Source: Chionis minor (Eukaryota; Chordata; Aves; Charadriiformes; Chionididae). Taken from it: a stretch of DNA of 64,000 nt. The stretch lies in contig VZSF01011126.1 in assembly GCA_013398295.1 (NCBI GenBank), positions 62,001-126,000 of the forward strand, written 5' to 3'. A program made the position numbers and the translations under genes. The notes under the pieces were generated by a model. That model saw only the letters and a list, made by a program, of their open reading frames with translations, did no database searches and was not told the DNA's origin. Below, in pieces: positions 23,658 through 39,357 of the stretch (positions within the stretch are counted from its first letter, which is position 1; each line of letters starts with the position of its first letter).

Positions 23658-26600
23658 TCCAATTACCGGAGCTGGAATTAGGCCAGAACACCTTCACTAA
23701 CACCTCTATTCATGAAAAAAGGAAAAAAAAAAAGTGATCCTTAATGACCACAAATGATCACAGACTCTGTTTTACATCTCTTACAAAAGCCAGCATATTC
23801 AGCAGTGTTACATTCCCCAGAGCTAGATGGATAAAGGGGGAAATATGCCATTGATTCCCACCCCACCCCCCCGCCAAGAAATTCATGATAGGCTTTGCAC
23901 TAATTTCAACAGTTCAGAGATTTTCAAAAAGAGCATCAGTCCTGTTTAACATGGAAGCTAACAATATTAAAAACCTAAGGTGTCTTACTCACTGCTTGCT
24001 TTCGCAGAGGTAATCAGGATCTGCTTCTTTTCAACTAGTACGCATAAAAATCTTCTTAACCACTAGACTGCAACGTTATTACCTGCAGCAGAATGGAAAC
24101 AATCAGCCTCTCTGGAGGTGCCTTGTAACATCATTCCAATGGGGCAATTACTGGTCTGTCCCAAAGCCCACTGAAGTAGATAGGAGGGCTTCTGTGGGTC
24201 TCCCTAGATTTTACAGCCAGGTAAAAATGCACATAGAGAAGACTACATGTTTTGCATTTCCACTAATGAAGAACTATCAGTTTACATGAGTGCTAACTGC
24301 TCTTAACGGTCATGCCTTCATATGTCTTTTCTGATACATATCATTCCATCTCAGAAATGTCCTGGTTTGTACTTAAACCATGTAACCCCTTCATCCACTG
24401 GTTAGTTTTTACCAAAACTTTGTTCTCTGTTACTGGCTACTATCTCTTAGTATTTCATCCTGCAGTCAGCCTTCCCCTTTAGCTGTGCAAAAGAGATGCT
24501 TGGTCAGGCTAAGCTCAGACTAATTGGACATGAACTACACAAAACCTCAGTGGTTACAGAATTAGCAGTAGCTCATAATTTACAAAGGCACAATGGGGTA
24601 TCCAGCTGCTGGATACTTAGTGCTATACTGTATACACATGTAAGCCACCAAAAGTATTCCAAGTTCTCTTCAATATTCATGGGTATGTTTTACTTACTGC
24701 ATGGCATCATTCATCATAGTACCTTCTAATCATTTGTGCCACCAAACTGTGTGAACAGATTGATATAATTAATGGCAGCAGGTGGCAGAATTGAAGAAGC
24801 TCTGAAGAAAATGGATATTTAGTGACCCCTGTCCATGAGAGGTGGATTTCACCAAGTAATGAGCTTATCAAGCTCCTTATTTTGACAAATACTTTCTGAG
24901 AGAGCAAGAAAAAGATGCTTTTTTCAAGTGAGAAACAAAATCTATGTGGATTTCTGTAACTAGATGCCTACATAACACTTTAAAAACGAACCTCAAGATA
25001 TATATCATTGTTTCAATTAACATGATCATTGACATCTGTCCCTTGAAGTCAGATTTTCTATTCATAGGTTAAGAAAACAGAAAAACTTTCCTTTATTTGC
25101 AAGAAGAAAAATATTTTTGTGAGGAAGAGGGAACATAAAATTTACTCTTGCTAACAGGTAGCATATGCTGCACTGATTCATCTATTTTCAACTTTAAAGT
25201 TTATTTATTAAGCAGCATAAACCTGAGGTTTAATATATATACACAGGTATTCAGTGTCAGACTGTGGCTTGGATTCAATAGGCGTCTGTATCTCCCTTCT
25301 CTTACTCACATACAAGCACAGAGATGTATCCTCCCCTTGTGCATATTCCTATTTATTCAGTCCCTTGCCCACTGAAGTTTGGATACACAGGAGTAAGAAG
25401 GACTAACTTGCCTTTACTTACCCATCCTCTCCTCAACTGGAAAGGAAGAGGAATGAAGCATTAGGAGATCGGCTTTTCCCCTCACACTTGCTGGTCATCA
25501 GTTCTCATTGGGATTCAGTGTCTTGCGGGACAATTCTTGGCATGGTGTATTCTTTTTCCCAATAATTTGCTCATGCTATTGCCTCCTAAAACCTCCCCTT
25601 TACTTCGCATGAAAATTACTGGATTGAAACTAAGAGAACAGCTCAGATGGACCTACATATATTCCTCAGCTTATTTGTTCAAACAGACTGATATATTTCT
25701 GCTGTCAAACTTAACGGTTGGCTTAACACAACTTGGAGCCTATAGTGTTGCTCCAACATGTGCTACTGGTAAAGTTTGCTCTTTCCAAAATGTTATGTTA
25801 TTTTTCACTGCCAAAGCACACACCAATCCTGTTCTCAGCTATGGAAACTTAATGAATGAAACGGGGCCATTTTGAACCCTGAAGAATTTATTTGATTTCA
25901 TATTCTTTTTTACACTGGCTACTACTCTGAAACACTTCTGCCACTTTAACGGGCAGTAAAAAATGGCCAAAATCATTGCTGTCCTTAGACCCTGCGGTGG
26001 TCAAATAAAACAAAGCAATATTCCAGGTTACATGTTGAGAGGGAACACATAGCCTCACTTCACTTCCAAAGCAGACAAGCACTTTTGCTTGTATGCTTGC
26101 AAAGGAAGAGTGTTGTCATAGCGTCATTGTAAGGTTTGCGGTTAGGCTTATTGAGCCTGTTCTCATTTCAAGACTTGCCATTGTTGGGAAAAAATCCTAC
26201 ATTTAGCACCCTAGGCTGACAGGAGAAGTAAAAAGTATGAGGGCTTGTTGCTTGATTGCTGATGGGGTGGCATCTTGCTGCTGCTCTACCAGGGCCCCTC
26301 TGATGGATCTGACCAAAATACTGATGAATTTTTAAAGTGAAGCCCCACTCATTCCCCTTTAGGAAAGAAAAGGTGCTCTAAGATGGAGGATTTGCTTCAT
26401 ATTTATCTACTTTTATTTTGTCTTTTGCCAAAGAAAATAATTTTTAGCACTGATCAGATATTATTGGCTCTGGGAACATGTTCTCTTCCTTACTCTTTAT
26501 CAGGTAAGGATTGTCATCTTACAACCCTCTGAATTCTGAATTCCATCTAGCAAAACTTCAGAGCATTTATGCTCCTCTAAAATGCTTTTGGTGTTGCTTT

Positions 26601-28392
26601 TTTTCCTTATTATATGCCATTCATGGCATCTACACAAACTTGCTGTTTCAGCTATGGACCAAATCCATAAGACACCAATGTAGATGCAAACCATGTACCC
26701 CAAATGAGTTGATTTTGGCACCCAGATTGCTGATGAAATTTATGCTTCATTAACAGATGCCTAATACACATATTTTAGAATTGACCTCAACCAGGCCAGA
26801 GAGGCTGGCTGACCCCATGAAAATACAATTACCTAATGAGAGATTTGAGTTTTGCTTATTGTATTTACTATTTCTAGGAAATTACTTTGTGTCTCTGTAG
26901 CTGTGTCAGCCTTCTTGCTTAAAGTATGTTTTAATGTTATTAGAGCTTGCAAGCTAAACTAGTGGAAAGACAGGGAAAGGCAGCACAATTTCCTTTTAGA
27001 TCAGAGCCAATGTTTCTCCACAACCTTTGCAGGCTGGGTTTGCTGTAAGATCAATGCAGCTGAACACTCCACCTGCAGAATGAGCTCACTGTCTGTGCAT
27101 TACACTAGCCCTCTGCCAGTCCAAGTAGTAAGGCTCCTGGGGTTGGTCTTGAACCTGCTACTCCCCACACTGGAGTGCTAAGCTTTGCTGCCAAGACACC
27201 AGGCCAGGTATTAAATGCATTCTTGTTTCTGTTACTTTCCAGCACTCAGAGGACCACATTAGAAAGCTCAGAAAACTTAATTGGAAAGCAAGGAGATCGC
27301 AGAGTGCTTAAAGACCTTTTACAGGCAGGAATATGTTCTCAAAAAAGCCAAACCAACGCAAAACCCCATGGATTTCAATATTCAGCTCAACTTTTCCTTT
27401 TCAAGGATTCAAAATGATCAATCCTATTTGAAACAAACTAACAAACAAACGAATCAGGACTGAGTAAGTTCGTCTTCATTGCTGTATTAAATTTTATATG
27501 GCCTGCTCATTTCAGCATTGTAATGCTTCCATCGTTTGGAGAAGGGGACTTCATGGACACTGCACTCTAATCCCCAGGTGGAGGAGCCCTGGGGTATGAA
27601 CCCATCAAGGACCTCCAATTCAGTCTCACTCAGGACTTTGGATGGGGCATGTGCCCCCCATGATTACCTTGGAAACCACAGTGAAGGCCAGGAGTGTTGC
27701 TTTTAATTAATTGGAGTAAAACTAGTGAACAGGAAAGTGAGGTTCCCATAAAAGCGATTTGGCAGGAGGGTTTACCTTAGGTTTTATAGCTCTTGCAAGG
27801 GAAAAATGAAAAGTCCATTTGTGGTATTCTAGTTTTGATTATTCAAGGTAAAAATTCAAGCACCTCAGGTTTATCATTGTGTAGATTGTATGCCTGGGAA
27901 ATAATGCACGGTAGAATTTGGCCACTATGTTTGGTCAAGCTTCTAACTTACAGATTTTCCTAAAACTAAGATAGCAAGAAGAAGCAATTCAAAGATTCTG
28001 AGATGCAGTGCGGAACTCAGAAGCACATAGGCACTAGGATACATTTTTTCCAATATAGCTGTTTGTTAGAAAAACATTAGTAATTTACTGCTTTCTGAAT
28101 CAGAGCTAAATTTTAGTCTTTTGTAGTGTCACAAGACTCCTGCTATTAACTTTATTTGTCGCACTACAAGGAGCTTCCCTGTGTTTCTTACTGTATATGT
28201 TTTGCTAGCCAGCCTCTAGCAAAGAAGAAAAGGAAAGCCTTCCATTTGTAGTTATACGTCTTAAGAGAAATATTTCTATGCTATTTTAAGCTACCCTAAA
28301 CATGACACTGCCTTCGAGCTAGTCATGTAAGTCAGGGAAAATAAAGAAGAAGCAGTCATATGAAGTTGTATAGCTCTACTATTTACCTTATG

Positions 28393-28434
28393 TATAACTA
28401 ATAACTAATATATAACTAATAAATAACTAATTAT
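28393..28434 (+). repeat. Imperfect AACTAATA tandem repeat
   Basis: Successive units built on ATAACTAAT, several in a row with small length changes. A simple AT-rich tandem repeat. Confidence 0.7.
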
Positions 28435-31400
28435 TATGTTGTTGGGTATGGAGGGAGAGACTTCCAGTAAGATCTTATTTAGCATGTAAATAATAAATAT
28501 TTGAGAAATCCATAAACCTTCATCAAAATACCTGTCTAGTGCTGTAAACAGCAGTTCCAGTTTTTCTGTGCCTTGATTTGTCCATCTTGAACAAGAAATG
28601 ATTAATGAACAATAATTAACCTGATGGTTTTGACAGTTGCTATTTGTGTTGGACTTTGATGTACAGTCCAGTCACAGCTTTCTTGTTGGTGGCTTCACAA
28701 TAAGGTAATTGATCTGGATCCAGACTGAAAAGCAACTGTGTCTCATCACAGTCCTACAATGTCAGTCCTCAGTGCATAGGGGAGCAGTAACCTAAAGAGG
28801 CTGTTAATATTTTTGGATAACTTACTTGAAATGAAAATGCATGTTGATAAAGTTTTGCATTTAACCCTAGCATATTCATCAATTTTTGTTCATTGAGTAT
28901 AACAAATCTTTCCCTGATTTGGCTAGGAACAATGCCAAAGCTAAGAGTGTTTGCACATTAGTGCAAGTAGAAGGTATAGGGTAGTAGTAGAGCTACTATG
29001 TGCATTTGGAGGAACTGTATTATATCAAGGAATAACTCTCAACAGAACTGATGCCCCTGACTCTCTGTGTAACTAAGGAAATATCAAGCAAGAGCACTAA
29101 GGTGCTTTTGTCCACATGCATGACATTAATGGGGTCTTTAGATTTAAAAAACCCCAACAAACCAACACCAAAAAATACAAAGTGAAGACATTGAAATGGT
29201 CAGAAAGTTATAAAAATGTGAGATCAACAGCAACAGCCACACAATGAGAAATATCAGAAGCTTTATATGTGTAATTCAAAAGTCTTGATTACCTCGCAGT
29301 CATACTCAGGTAGGGGAAGAAAAGTTCTCCATTAACACGAGGTTGTTTGATGTAGTATGGCAAGATCCTACAGTTGAAGATTAACTTCAGCTTCCAGCTG
29401 AAAGAAACTCACATTAGAAATAACTGGTTTTCTTTTTCTAAGCATAGATCATCATTAATCTCTGGAGCAATTTAAGAAAGGAATCAATTTACTGTTAAGC
29501 CTACCGTTCAGTCAAACTATGAAGGTCCCTCTGAAAAACATATACTGACTTAGGAGCTATAGGATAGGTGCAAGGCCACTTCAAGTGGCAAGCCAGAATA
29601 GATCATCCCAAAGTGCCCCTCCGAAATCCATGACACAAACCAAGAAAAATTCATTTTAAATCAGTGGAGATACATAGATGGTGCCCCTTAAAAATGAGGC
29701 GAATAAAAAAAGAATCAGACTCACTGGTTTTGTGTACTTGTGACACTGAAAAATATTCATAGGGCTATAAGCTAGGCAAGGGACCTCCCATCCTATTCCC
29801 AGTATTGTAGTGTTTGGATACTGACAAATAATTTACATTAATTGCATTCATTCTAGCAACCACTTAAACACCATTAGGGCTTATGCATACAATAACTGTG
29901 CCATTAGTCAAATCTGGATACCTCGCTGCTGGTAATCAACATTCTGTCTTCTAGTATAACTGTCTTAATTTCTTTCTGCAAGCCTCCTTTAGCACCGTTC
30001 AGCTTTTGAACATGAAATTAAGGACGTTATAATTTTGCTTAACAATATTACATGGTGTTCTCTCGGAGTTAGTCTACTGGGCTAGTTGCGATTACTTGCA
30101 GAGAAAAGCTGAGGTTTGCTGCCTATGCTACTATTTTTTGCCACTCTGCAACCACCTGCTTTAATACCATCCTCATATTACTGTTATAATTGTTGCTTTG
30201 CTCCTTTCTTAGTGTGGAGGGCAGTAAGACTCATTTTCTTTCCTGTTCCTCTCCCAGGAGGTTGACAACCTAGGCCAGGAGGGACATGGAACACGTGCTG
30301 CAGAGGACTAAAAATTGGGAAAGTTGTCTGCCCCTTCTATCCACTTTGAAATAAGGGAAAGAGGAGGGTGAAGTGGGTGGCTTCTTGAAATCTGTTTTCC
30401 TCCCTTGCCCTCCAGCTGGCTATAGGAGCTGCCATCAAGCCCACAGAGTCCTGGGGTTAGGAAGCCGATTGCTTGCCAAAGCTGCCTGTGCATCTCTCCC
30501 AAGAGCTGATCCAGCTGTAGGGGCATGTGCTCTCAGCAGTCTGCAAGTACCCTTTCTAGGAATCCCCAGCTTTGTCATCACTATAGCTGCTTCTTCACGT
30601 GAGAAGCAGGGAACTGTGAGCCTTCTTTAAAAAGCAGCTTGAAAACGTTCTTGGAAATTCACCAATCCTGTGTCAGTCTGCGATCACAGTTAGATGATTT
30701 AGTTTTCATATTGACACCAAAAACTCATCTATGCACCAGGGAGAAATTCCTTGATTATTTGTGTTAAGAGAACTCTTTTATATAATTGTGGGAAAAAATT
30801 AAAAGGCGGGATAGGAGGCTTTAAAACTGATTATTCAGGTCACAGAGATCTCTATTTTTATCATTTCATTAGCATTTGTTTCTGTTTGATCAAGGCAATA
30901 AAGAAAGGGATGAGTACACCCAGCATGATATTTTGCAACTTTGGAAGTGTGGTTTGTCAGTTCACAGCTGTAAGTGAAGCTCAGTAATAAATCAGCAGAC
31001 CTGAAAAGCTGAATCTTAGGAACAGCCTCTCACCATTAGTTCAAACTTTTCATTGCACAGACCAACACCTGTCTGAGATTCTTAAATTCAGCATTGATAC
31101 CTCATTGTCCTAAATGTAACAGTTGTTCATTAAAATCAAGTCCTTTCATTTATGTTCATTCTTCCCCCTCTTGTGGTTCATTATAAAATCACAATTGGTG
31201 CTTTCAGAAATGTTCCATAGTTGGGCTTTCATGCAGAAAGGATAGAAAAGGATTCACAAAATCTAACCAGGCAGTTCTACTAATAAGCTTAACAAAAGGC
31301 AAATAGAGTAAATAATGAGTTTGTTATTCAGGGTAGTTCTCATTGCTAATTTAAACGTTCTCTGCAATCTCCGATTGCAGGCAAATCTTGACACAAATGA

Positions 31401-32502
31401 TATGGAATACATTTCAGACAGACTTACTGTAACTATTAATTGGATATCATGTGCTATTATCTGAGAAAGATTTTAGTACGTGCATGCTCAATCATTTATT
31501 GTCTTACTAGTGTAACATAGAGTATTGTAGCCATAATACCTTCAGACAGATCTTCAGCTTGTATAAGTTGGTATAGTACTAAAATACTATCAACCTGTGT
31601 CAGATGGTATGGAAGCTCCCTTGTACACACAACTTTTTGCATTTCCTATGTACAGGTATGTTTCCCCACCAGACTGAGCACCCTGACCTGATTCAGTAAA
31701 GTGTAATTATGAAAAGTACCAACTGAAAATATACAAACACTTTGTGTACAGATCTTGGATATTCAAAGGTCTGTAGCAAGAGTAGGTTTTAGCCACGAAA
31801 ATGGTTAGAAATGGACATGGATATGCATACACAGTCAGGGAATCTCTGTTCAATTAAAAATGTGTTATTTGTGTTATGATAAATCTAGAGAAACTTGTGA
31901 GGAGTGGGACAGCTAAATAAGATTGATGGATTGATAGAAATTTGTCAGTCTAGCAAATCAGAGACACAATGCAGGAAAGTCAACATGTACTAACAAAATT
32001 TGTTTGGAGGATCAAAATTTATTAATAAAGTCAGAAAACTGTCATGTCAGAGCTCTTACCATAATGTTAACTGACAGCCAAACAGTTCCAATTTTGTAGT
32101 AGGTAAGTTAGACTATCACACTTATAATCTGTTTAGCCAGGCAGTCTCATAAGCAGAGCACTCTGATGAAGTGAAACAACTCCCGTTACAAGAAAAGCTG
32201 GTGTGACTGGGGATCTACTTTGATTCACAGGACTCAGCTGAAGGCTGCAGGAATAGGATATTACAACAGGTCATATGCTCATAGGTGCAAAAATCAACAT
32301 AAAATCTCCACACATCTGCAGCTTTCGAAATTAGAGGTAAGACTGGTGGTAGACTTGCATTTTGATGAATGACAGCAGATGGTTTCCTTTTCTCATACTG
32401 TAATAATAAATCTCCTCAACAGTAGAAAATCCTCAAGGACAGTTTGGTGGAAAGCCTTACAGAAAGTTTCTCACAACTTTTAACAAAAAGGATATAATTG
32501 GT

Positions 32503-32518
32503 AAAAAAAAAAAAAAAA
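32503..32518 (+). repeat. Homopolymer of 16 A
   Basis: Simple A run without recognisable retroposon sequence before it. Confidence 0.8.
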
Positions 32519-35500
32519 CCAAAACAGGCACAATAATGTGAACCAGCCACATGTAATATTTGAAACAGCCCTTCGTAAGAATGAAAAATGGCAGTGGGAC
32601 TTCAAGGAGTATCATTCTCCATGTTCACCTGAGTATTTCTTATGCCTGTTACTCTAAATATTGCAGGAAAAATTTAGTGCTGCAGGGTCTACCAATGATT
32701 AGCTTTTCTACTAGGGAAATGAGTTGGACTCCACAAGATAATTTCGAATCAGAAACAATCATTTAACATTACCCACCAGAATCACACAGTCTATTTAGTC
32801 CATTGTATGCAAAGGCTGAAAATACAAAGTGCCAGGTAAAAGACAGAATTGCTGAGAGCGTGTGGAACTACATCAGACATTGGTAATTTGGCTCAAAGTG
32901 AGCAGGAAAACTCCTTTTCCTCACTTTCTACAATTTTCAATTGTATGACACAATGGCATCATACAATCAGGTCATAATCTTTGAAGTCATAAACTCTTCA
33001 GATTTTAAGGATTAAAGATTAGCTGAAGGGAATGTGATAGGTGAATTACAATAGCGCACAGATAATGTTGGATAACACACCTCAAGGGTACATCTCAAAG
33101 GCCAATTTATTGCCCACATCTTCCTTGTCCCAGAGGGAATTACTTATCAGCGGTTCATAGTAGTACAATTTTGGGAAACCCTGACCCCCAGCTGATCCCA
33201 GCAAGCCAGTCAGAGAGGTTTTTGTGCCAAGAGGGATTGCTTCATCTTCTGCAATTCCATCCCCCTCTCCCTCCCCTCTGCACACTCCCTTCTGAGGAGA
33301 GAGAGGAAGCAGATGTATAACCCTGCTGCTCCTGCAGGCCCAGTCCCAAGGTCCAAATAGCCTACATCAGGATGCAAGAAAAGCCTTCAAACTCTTATTG
33401 GGCATGCAGTACACATCACAATCTAGCCCCAAGAAATCAAGAGATTAAAGTTAGAACGTGGTTTAAATGGATCTGAGTGAATAATTTTTAATGAATGCAT
33501 TTAATGATGGATGAGTTTCCTTCCTTCTTTCCATAAAACGTGGGGAGCGGGTTGCAATTTGCTTCACATATTCTTTTCTCATTGAATTTTTTTTTAATTT
33601 CTTTTAAAGTAAGGGATTGCTACTCAAAGCATAAACTTACTGTTCAATTGCAGTTGGTCCCATAAATCACTTAATATTGTTTCCATCCTCCAGTCTAATA
33701 AACATAACTCATGGAATCAGCTTTGTGGTATACAGGCTTATAGAAAGCACATTAGAAATTCACTTTTCATAGTATTCCTGTGTGAGCTTAACATTTATTT
33801 TCTGCCAACAGTTATACAATTAAAGTTTAATAACTCTATGAGTGTGTGCAGGAAATGACACCAAATGCAACCCCAAGATGGCTGAAGATTTGCTCCCAAA
33901 TTTGCACAAATATAAGTAGAAATTGTTTCTGCATTATTCATTCAACTTTAGACCTAAACCAAATATATCTTGCTAGCAGCCTTGGAAACATATGCTGAAG
34001 TGTTTAAAAATTCCAGTAGATGTCACCACTTCTCCCCCAGCAAGTCCTTAAGTACATCTCAAAGAAGCTTTTGAAAACTCAGTTTGCACTACATCACGAG
34101 TTGAGAAAGCAGAGAGACTCATTTTGCTTTGGGTTACATGTATGTATTTTGACAGAAGAAGAATACATCCATTTTTCTAATCTGTGTCAATGAATTACTG
34201 AGCTTATAGAACTCATGCCGCTATTGTAAACCAAACCACATGCAGGTTAGCTGTCAACTGCAAAGTGTTGTCATTGCTAACACAAAACAGTATCTAGTGT
34301 TGTATTAATTTTTCCCATGTCTATTGATACTTCATAAATATCAAAGTTTTCAATGATACTTTGATTACAACTATAGCCCTGATTGTGACTACAGTTGGTT
34401 TTCCAGCTACAGTATTCATTCCTGGTCCCTCCAACATTTGTTTGCTTTAGTTTCCCAAGTTTAAACAAGCCCCAGTAGTGTCTTCTTGCTAAACACTTGG
34501 GTTCAATTCTTTTCAACTTTCACTTGCAGTTATGCACTCCTCTCATGAAAAATGGGACTTCATGCTTCAGTTCACCTGGTTTTCATGACTACATTTTTAT
34601 CCACTTTTATTGGGAACAAGAGGCCCACAAGGCCTAGAGTTCCCACATTATGGAAGAGGGCTCTTTCTCCTTCTAGGCAGCTACATCTAGACAGAGATTC
34701 CTGGTACTTTCCCTTCCCATTTGCACACTAGGTGTCTGTGAGATTAAACTCACGGCCAGCTAAAATCTGGATCTTTGATTGAGCAGCCACAACACCAACG
34801 GATATTCATTTGTTTATACTGACCTTAACTCCATTCACTTGACAGCTGTAACATCTTTCATTGTTCTCTATAAAATTAATAACTTTTCCTCACTTTATAT
34901 TTATCTGCATCATGGAATAAAGAAAAAAAAATACTTTCAAAAAACTGAGTTCTTTTAAAAGAAACTCAAATCCACAGAACATGATAATATGTAAAGCCAA
35001 CATAAAACCCCCTTATCCTGCTACAGAAAAATTCTGTAGTCTAAACTTCCTTTTCTGAAGAAGTTAATATTCTTTTTCTTTAGAGATTTATTTTACATTT
35101 TTTAAAGGATATTGGAAGACAAAATTAATCCTAAACAGTTACCAGGGCAAGAAAATGTTTTGTGTGATTTTTTTTTCAAGTGTCCAGGTGGCCCCAAGAG
35201 AAGCTGGCCTTTAGGCTACGTTCATCCCTTTAGACTTGGAAAAGAACTTGGATGCATAGCAGTGCATAATCATATATTTCTGATGAGTTCAATAGTGTTT
35301 TAAAGACTTCAGAGAGATTCGGTTACAGGTCTGTAGATTACTTAATCTTATTCAGATTTCACCTAGATTAAAACAGCCAAACTGACTAGAGACATTACAC
35401 ATGTAAGGAAAATTGGCTTTTAAATATTTTAGGAAGTGAGATAAGATTCAAATGCATCACTAAGACTTTTATAATGTCCTTATTCATGTGACTGGGTCAC

Positions 35501-38500
35501 TTGAACAAGTTAAAAAACTATCAAGCACTTTTAAAGAATATTTAAAATGTTATTGTTTCAATTCCTTTCCCACCCAGCTGTAAAGGGGCCTCTAGATTAC
35601 TGTATTGTCAATGGGATTGGTAGAAAAGCAGCCAGAACTAACATGAAACTGAACAATAGCAACATTGTACTCCTCAAGAAAAAATGCAGCCTATGGTTGG
35701 GCAGCTATATGAGGACTGACTCCTTTTACAAAATTCTTCTGATTGCTCTCTATTTTTTAAAAATCAGACCTTAAGCTTTTAAAATTGATTCCTTGTTTAA
35801 ATATCCTTTAAAATTGAAAAAAATCATTTTACTTGAACTCTTAAAAGCAGTTTATTGACTTGACTAAAAGTATGTAACTGGAAGACAGTAGTATAAGCAA
35901 CTGTCCCTGACAAAATGGGCTAATTAACACTAAATATGTCAGAAAACGCTTCAGTATTACTAAAATAATGCTGTCTTTACACAGAAGAAATATTAGTTAT
36001 GTGGTGAGTTTGATTTCAGTTTTCTAGATTTCAGAAAAGCCTGTCATGAGCAAACAAATAGTAAGAAAGATTGTTCTTCAGTGACCAATAGTTACAAATA
36101 CAGTGGAAAAAAAGAGGTATGCAGAAAAAATCAGAATTTTCCACAGGGCTGCAGTTCTCAGCTGTCCTAATGTGAACAGAGAGAAGTTACTGCTTAAGAG
36201 GTTTTTTAAAAAAGTAAACAAGACCACAGAATACTGAATGAAAGCAAGGGACACCTGAACTCATTAGGGGCCGTGGTCCACTCTCCAAATGAAGAAGACT
36301 TGGTTGAATCTTCAATGGGAGAAAGCACTTTAAGCAAGACCTTCACCCTTGCTTATACTGTATACATTTCCTGGCTCTTGGCCACGGGAAAAAGACTTTC
36401 AGTTTGCAGTGTAGAACTACAAAACTGCTCCAGGTAAAACCATATGATGTTTGTTCACTTGCCTGTGACTAAAAAAGAACCCCCTGGTGAAACTAGGTTT
36501 TCTTTTGTCTGTTGACACTGGAGTGTCTGAACTCAAGGTAAAAAGGGACATACAACCTCTGTGAAATGTCCTGAAAGAAAAGAAAATACGAGAATCTGTC
36601 TGGTAAAATCTTATACAAAGGCAAACAGAGTATTTAGAACTGCTGAGAGTCACCGGGAAGTGAAGAGTTGTTGCAGGACCTTAGGGCCATTTGTAACTGA
36701 GAAGTTTATTCCACTAGTGCAGTCACTAGGCCTTAGAAGAACTGCTAAACTGAAATTTATTAAATGAAATACTTCATAATTCTAAAAATTTTACTTACCA
36801 GCAGCCATGTTTTATTCTACTGATTATAGCTAAGACCTGGAAATAGTTTTATGATAGAAAAAGTAGCCTCAGAATCTTAATAAAATATGTAGTTTGTCTA
36901 TTGACACTCACTAGAGAATCACCTGGTGTATTTATTCATATGCAGCAAGTCCTTAGAGAACAAAGTAATGGTTAAATAATTTTTAATTAATTTTATTGTG
37001 GCTCTTCTCTAAACTAGATAGTTTTTCTTTTCTAGTTAGCTTTTTGAAATAGCAGAGAGGGTCCATTTGTATACATTTTAACAAAAAAAGTTTTTTATTT
37101 AAAATATAACCTATTTAAGAAAGACATTTTTTGAAGAAAAATATATCCATATTTCCTTAGTGAAAGATGTTCTACCTCAAAGTATCTGAGAACTAATTAA
37201 AAAGAGTGAGATCCTGATGGCTATAACACCTCTGTACCAAACCCATGTTTTAATGATTCCATTTTCAGCAGCCTTTTCAATTATTGCCCCCACCCTCCAC
37301 CAACTTGCAGCCTTTAAATCAGAATTAAAACAACTACAACATTCCCCATCCCCACCCCCACATTTTTTTTTTCTTGTGAATCTAGGTTGGAGGGAAAGTT
37401 ATCTAATAGGTGCCTTTCTCCAAATAAAATTAGAGGTTATATTGATTTACGCAATTTCAGATCCAACATTTCAGTTATGTAAATTTTCTGTTGCTTGTCC
37501 ACTTCCCCTCAAGATCCTTTTAGAGGTCTACTTTCACCAGCAATATTTTGCCTGCTTGACAAAGTAACTCCCCTCTCCACTATTAACAAATTCATGGTGT
37601 GTTAGTATCTTTCTTTTGCTCACTGTGATTACACTACATGTGTTCTGGTTTCATGGTTATTAGGATGATGCATAGTTAACGTATCATTAGTATACAGTCC
37701 ATTTAATGCTTCGCAGATCATTCACAATTAATCATTGACAATTGCAAGAACAAACAGGTGAGCTAAAGTTCTGAACTAACAAAAGGGGAAAAAAAAAAGT
37801 TCAATTTTTTTTTTTACTCTGTTCAACTAAAAGCAGATGAATTTATCTGCTCTCAGTAGCAGTGTGATGAAGTAAAAAAGAGAACTAATCCACTTAGAAA
37901 GACATTAGACAGTCTTTCTGTCTAATCCTAAAATTGCAGAGAAAATCCTAAATTTCTTATTTAAAAGGCTACAACTGTGGTACTGGCACCTGAGCTTTCC
38001 TCTGAAGGCTTCAGTGGGACTTGCAAGGAAGTTGGACCTGAAATTGATAGATGGATTTCAGCATACAAGGAAAGATCTTTTACATGAGTAGCAACAAATA
38101 AGACTTTAAACATATCCTTTATCATGAATAAAAATCAAAAATGTCTCATCAGAAAAATACCTCAGTTCTGGGACATTTTCTTATTGATACACATAATGAG
38201 AAAAGTGGACAAATTATGAAGGTGGTCAATAGACAAATGAAGACAACAGAACTTCAACTGAGTATGAAAAGCAACAGAAATATTGCCACATGAAAGGGGC
38301 ACTCAGATGAGCTTGCAAACAATAGAAGTATCAATGGAAAAGAAGTTTGTATTCAGCTGTTCTTTTTGCATGAATACTGCAGGTCAAAACGTGCTTGGAC
38401 ACAAAAAGCAGCCATCTCAGTCAAAGCCAAGTCAGATAACCATCTGCAAAACAAGCTACAAAGATGTTTCCACACAAGGAATATCATAGGATCACAAACA

Positions 38501-39357
38501 CAAAGAACATGTTGGTATTGCCAAAGGAGCTGGTCTTTGTATTAATATTTATTTTTAATATATTCTCTTTAAGTGGCCTCAAATGAAATGAGGGTTCTTA
38601 GACAACTTGGTATCATACAAAAAGATGGAAAGGAACACTCCACCCCTGTAGTTTTTGGCCTACATAGGAAAGAGAAACAAAAAGTGAGAGTACAAACAAT
38701 TTATGCACATTCATTCTTTGCAGCAGAATCCAGAAATTCCATCTAATTGTCCTGCCCAGTGTTTTGGTAACTATTCTAAGTAAAATGCTTTCAAAAGGGA
38801 AAAATGAGTAATATTTGAGAATTTGAGGAGAAATATTTGTCAGATGGTGATACCTGCAAATGAGAAAACAGACTTTATAGCCAAGGTGCTAGACCAAAAG
38901 ATTGCCTTGATGCAGATGTAACAGAGCAATGAGACAGCACCAAGCAAGCACATTGTAAAACACGTCACAGTCCTGGAGTTCACAGATGTTGGATTTGATC
39001 TTTCAGTTGCTTTCCCTTATATCGGGCCATGCAAATCCTTAAGCTGTGATTCACTCTAAAGGCAAGCATTAATCACTTGACATCAGGTGGAAAGGAATAG
39101 AGAAAATCAGAAAGGAGTGCATTTGTGAACCACCACACATATATCATCGTCTGCGGTGTTGATGGAAAGCATATTCTTGATTCAAGAAAAGGTTGCTAAG
39201 GTTTGCTAGCTCAGTGCTTAAGCCACAGTAAGCAGCACAGCAGCAGAGAATTCCATGCAAGGATTTAGCAATAGCCTTAATAGTAAGCAACGTCCATTTA
39301 TGCTTATAACATGCTGGAATGGCTTCCAATAGGATGGCCTGAATCACCTGAAAATAG

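Larger units (their letters stand above)
22297..39357. other. Long AT-rich noncoding stretch, no gene seen
   Basis: Seventeen kilobases without a supportable coding exon, RNA gene or recent transposon. It holds A runs (23641, 32503), the AACTAATA repeat at 28393 and a trace of the old CCCACTGAAGT repeat word near 24165. A few repeat-free AT-rich pieces (for example 31320-31470 and 33600-33860) have the look of conserved noncoding DNA, but this could not be tested here. Confidence 0.65.

Noticed and set aside
25537..25875. 112-codon plus-strand open frame
   Set aside because: No recognisable domain and no neighbouring exon signals.
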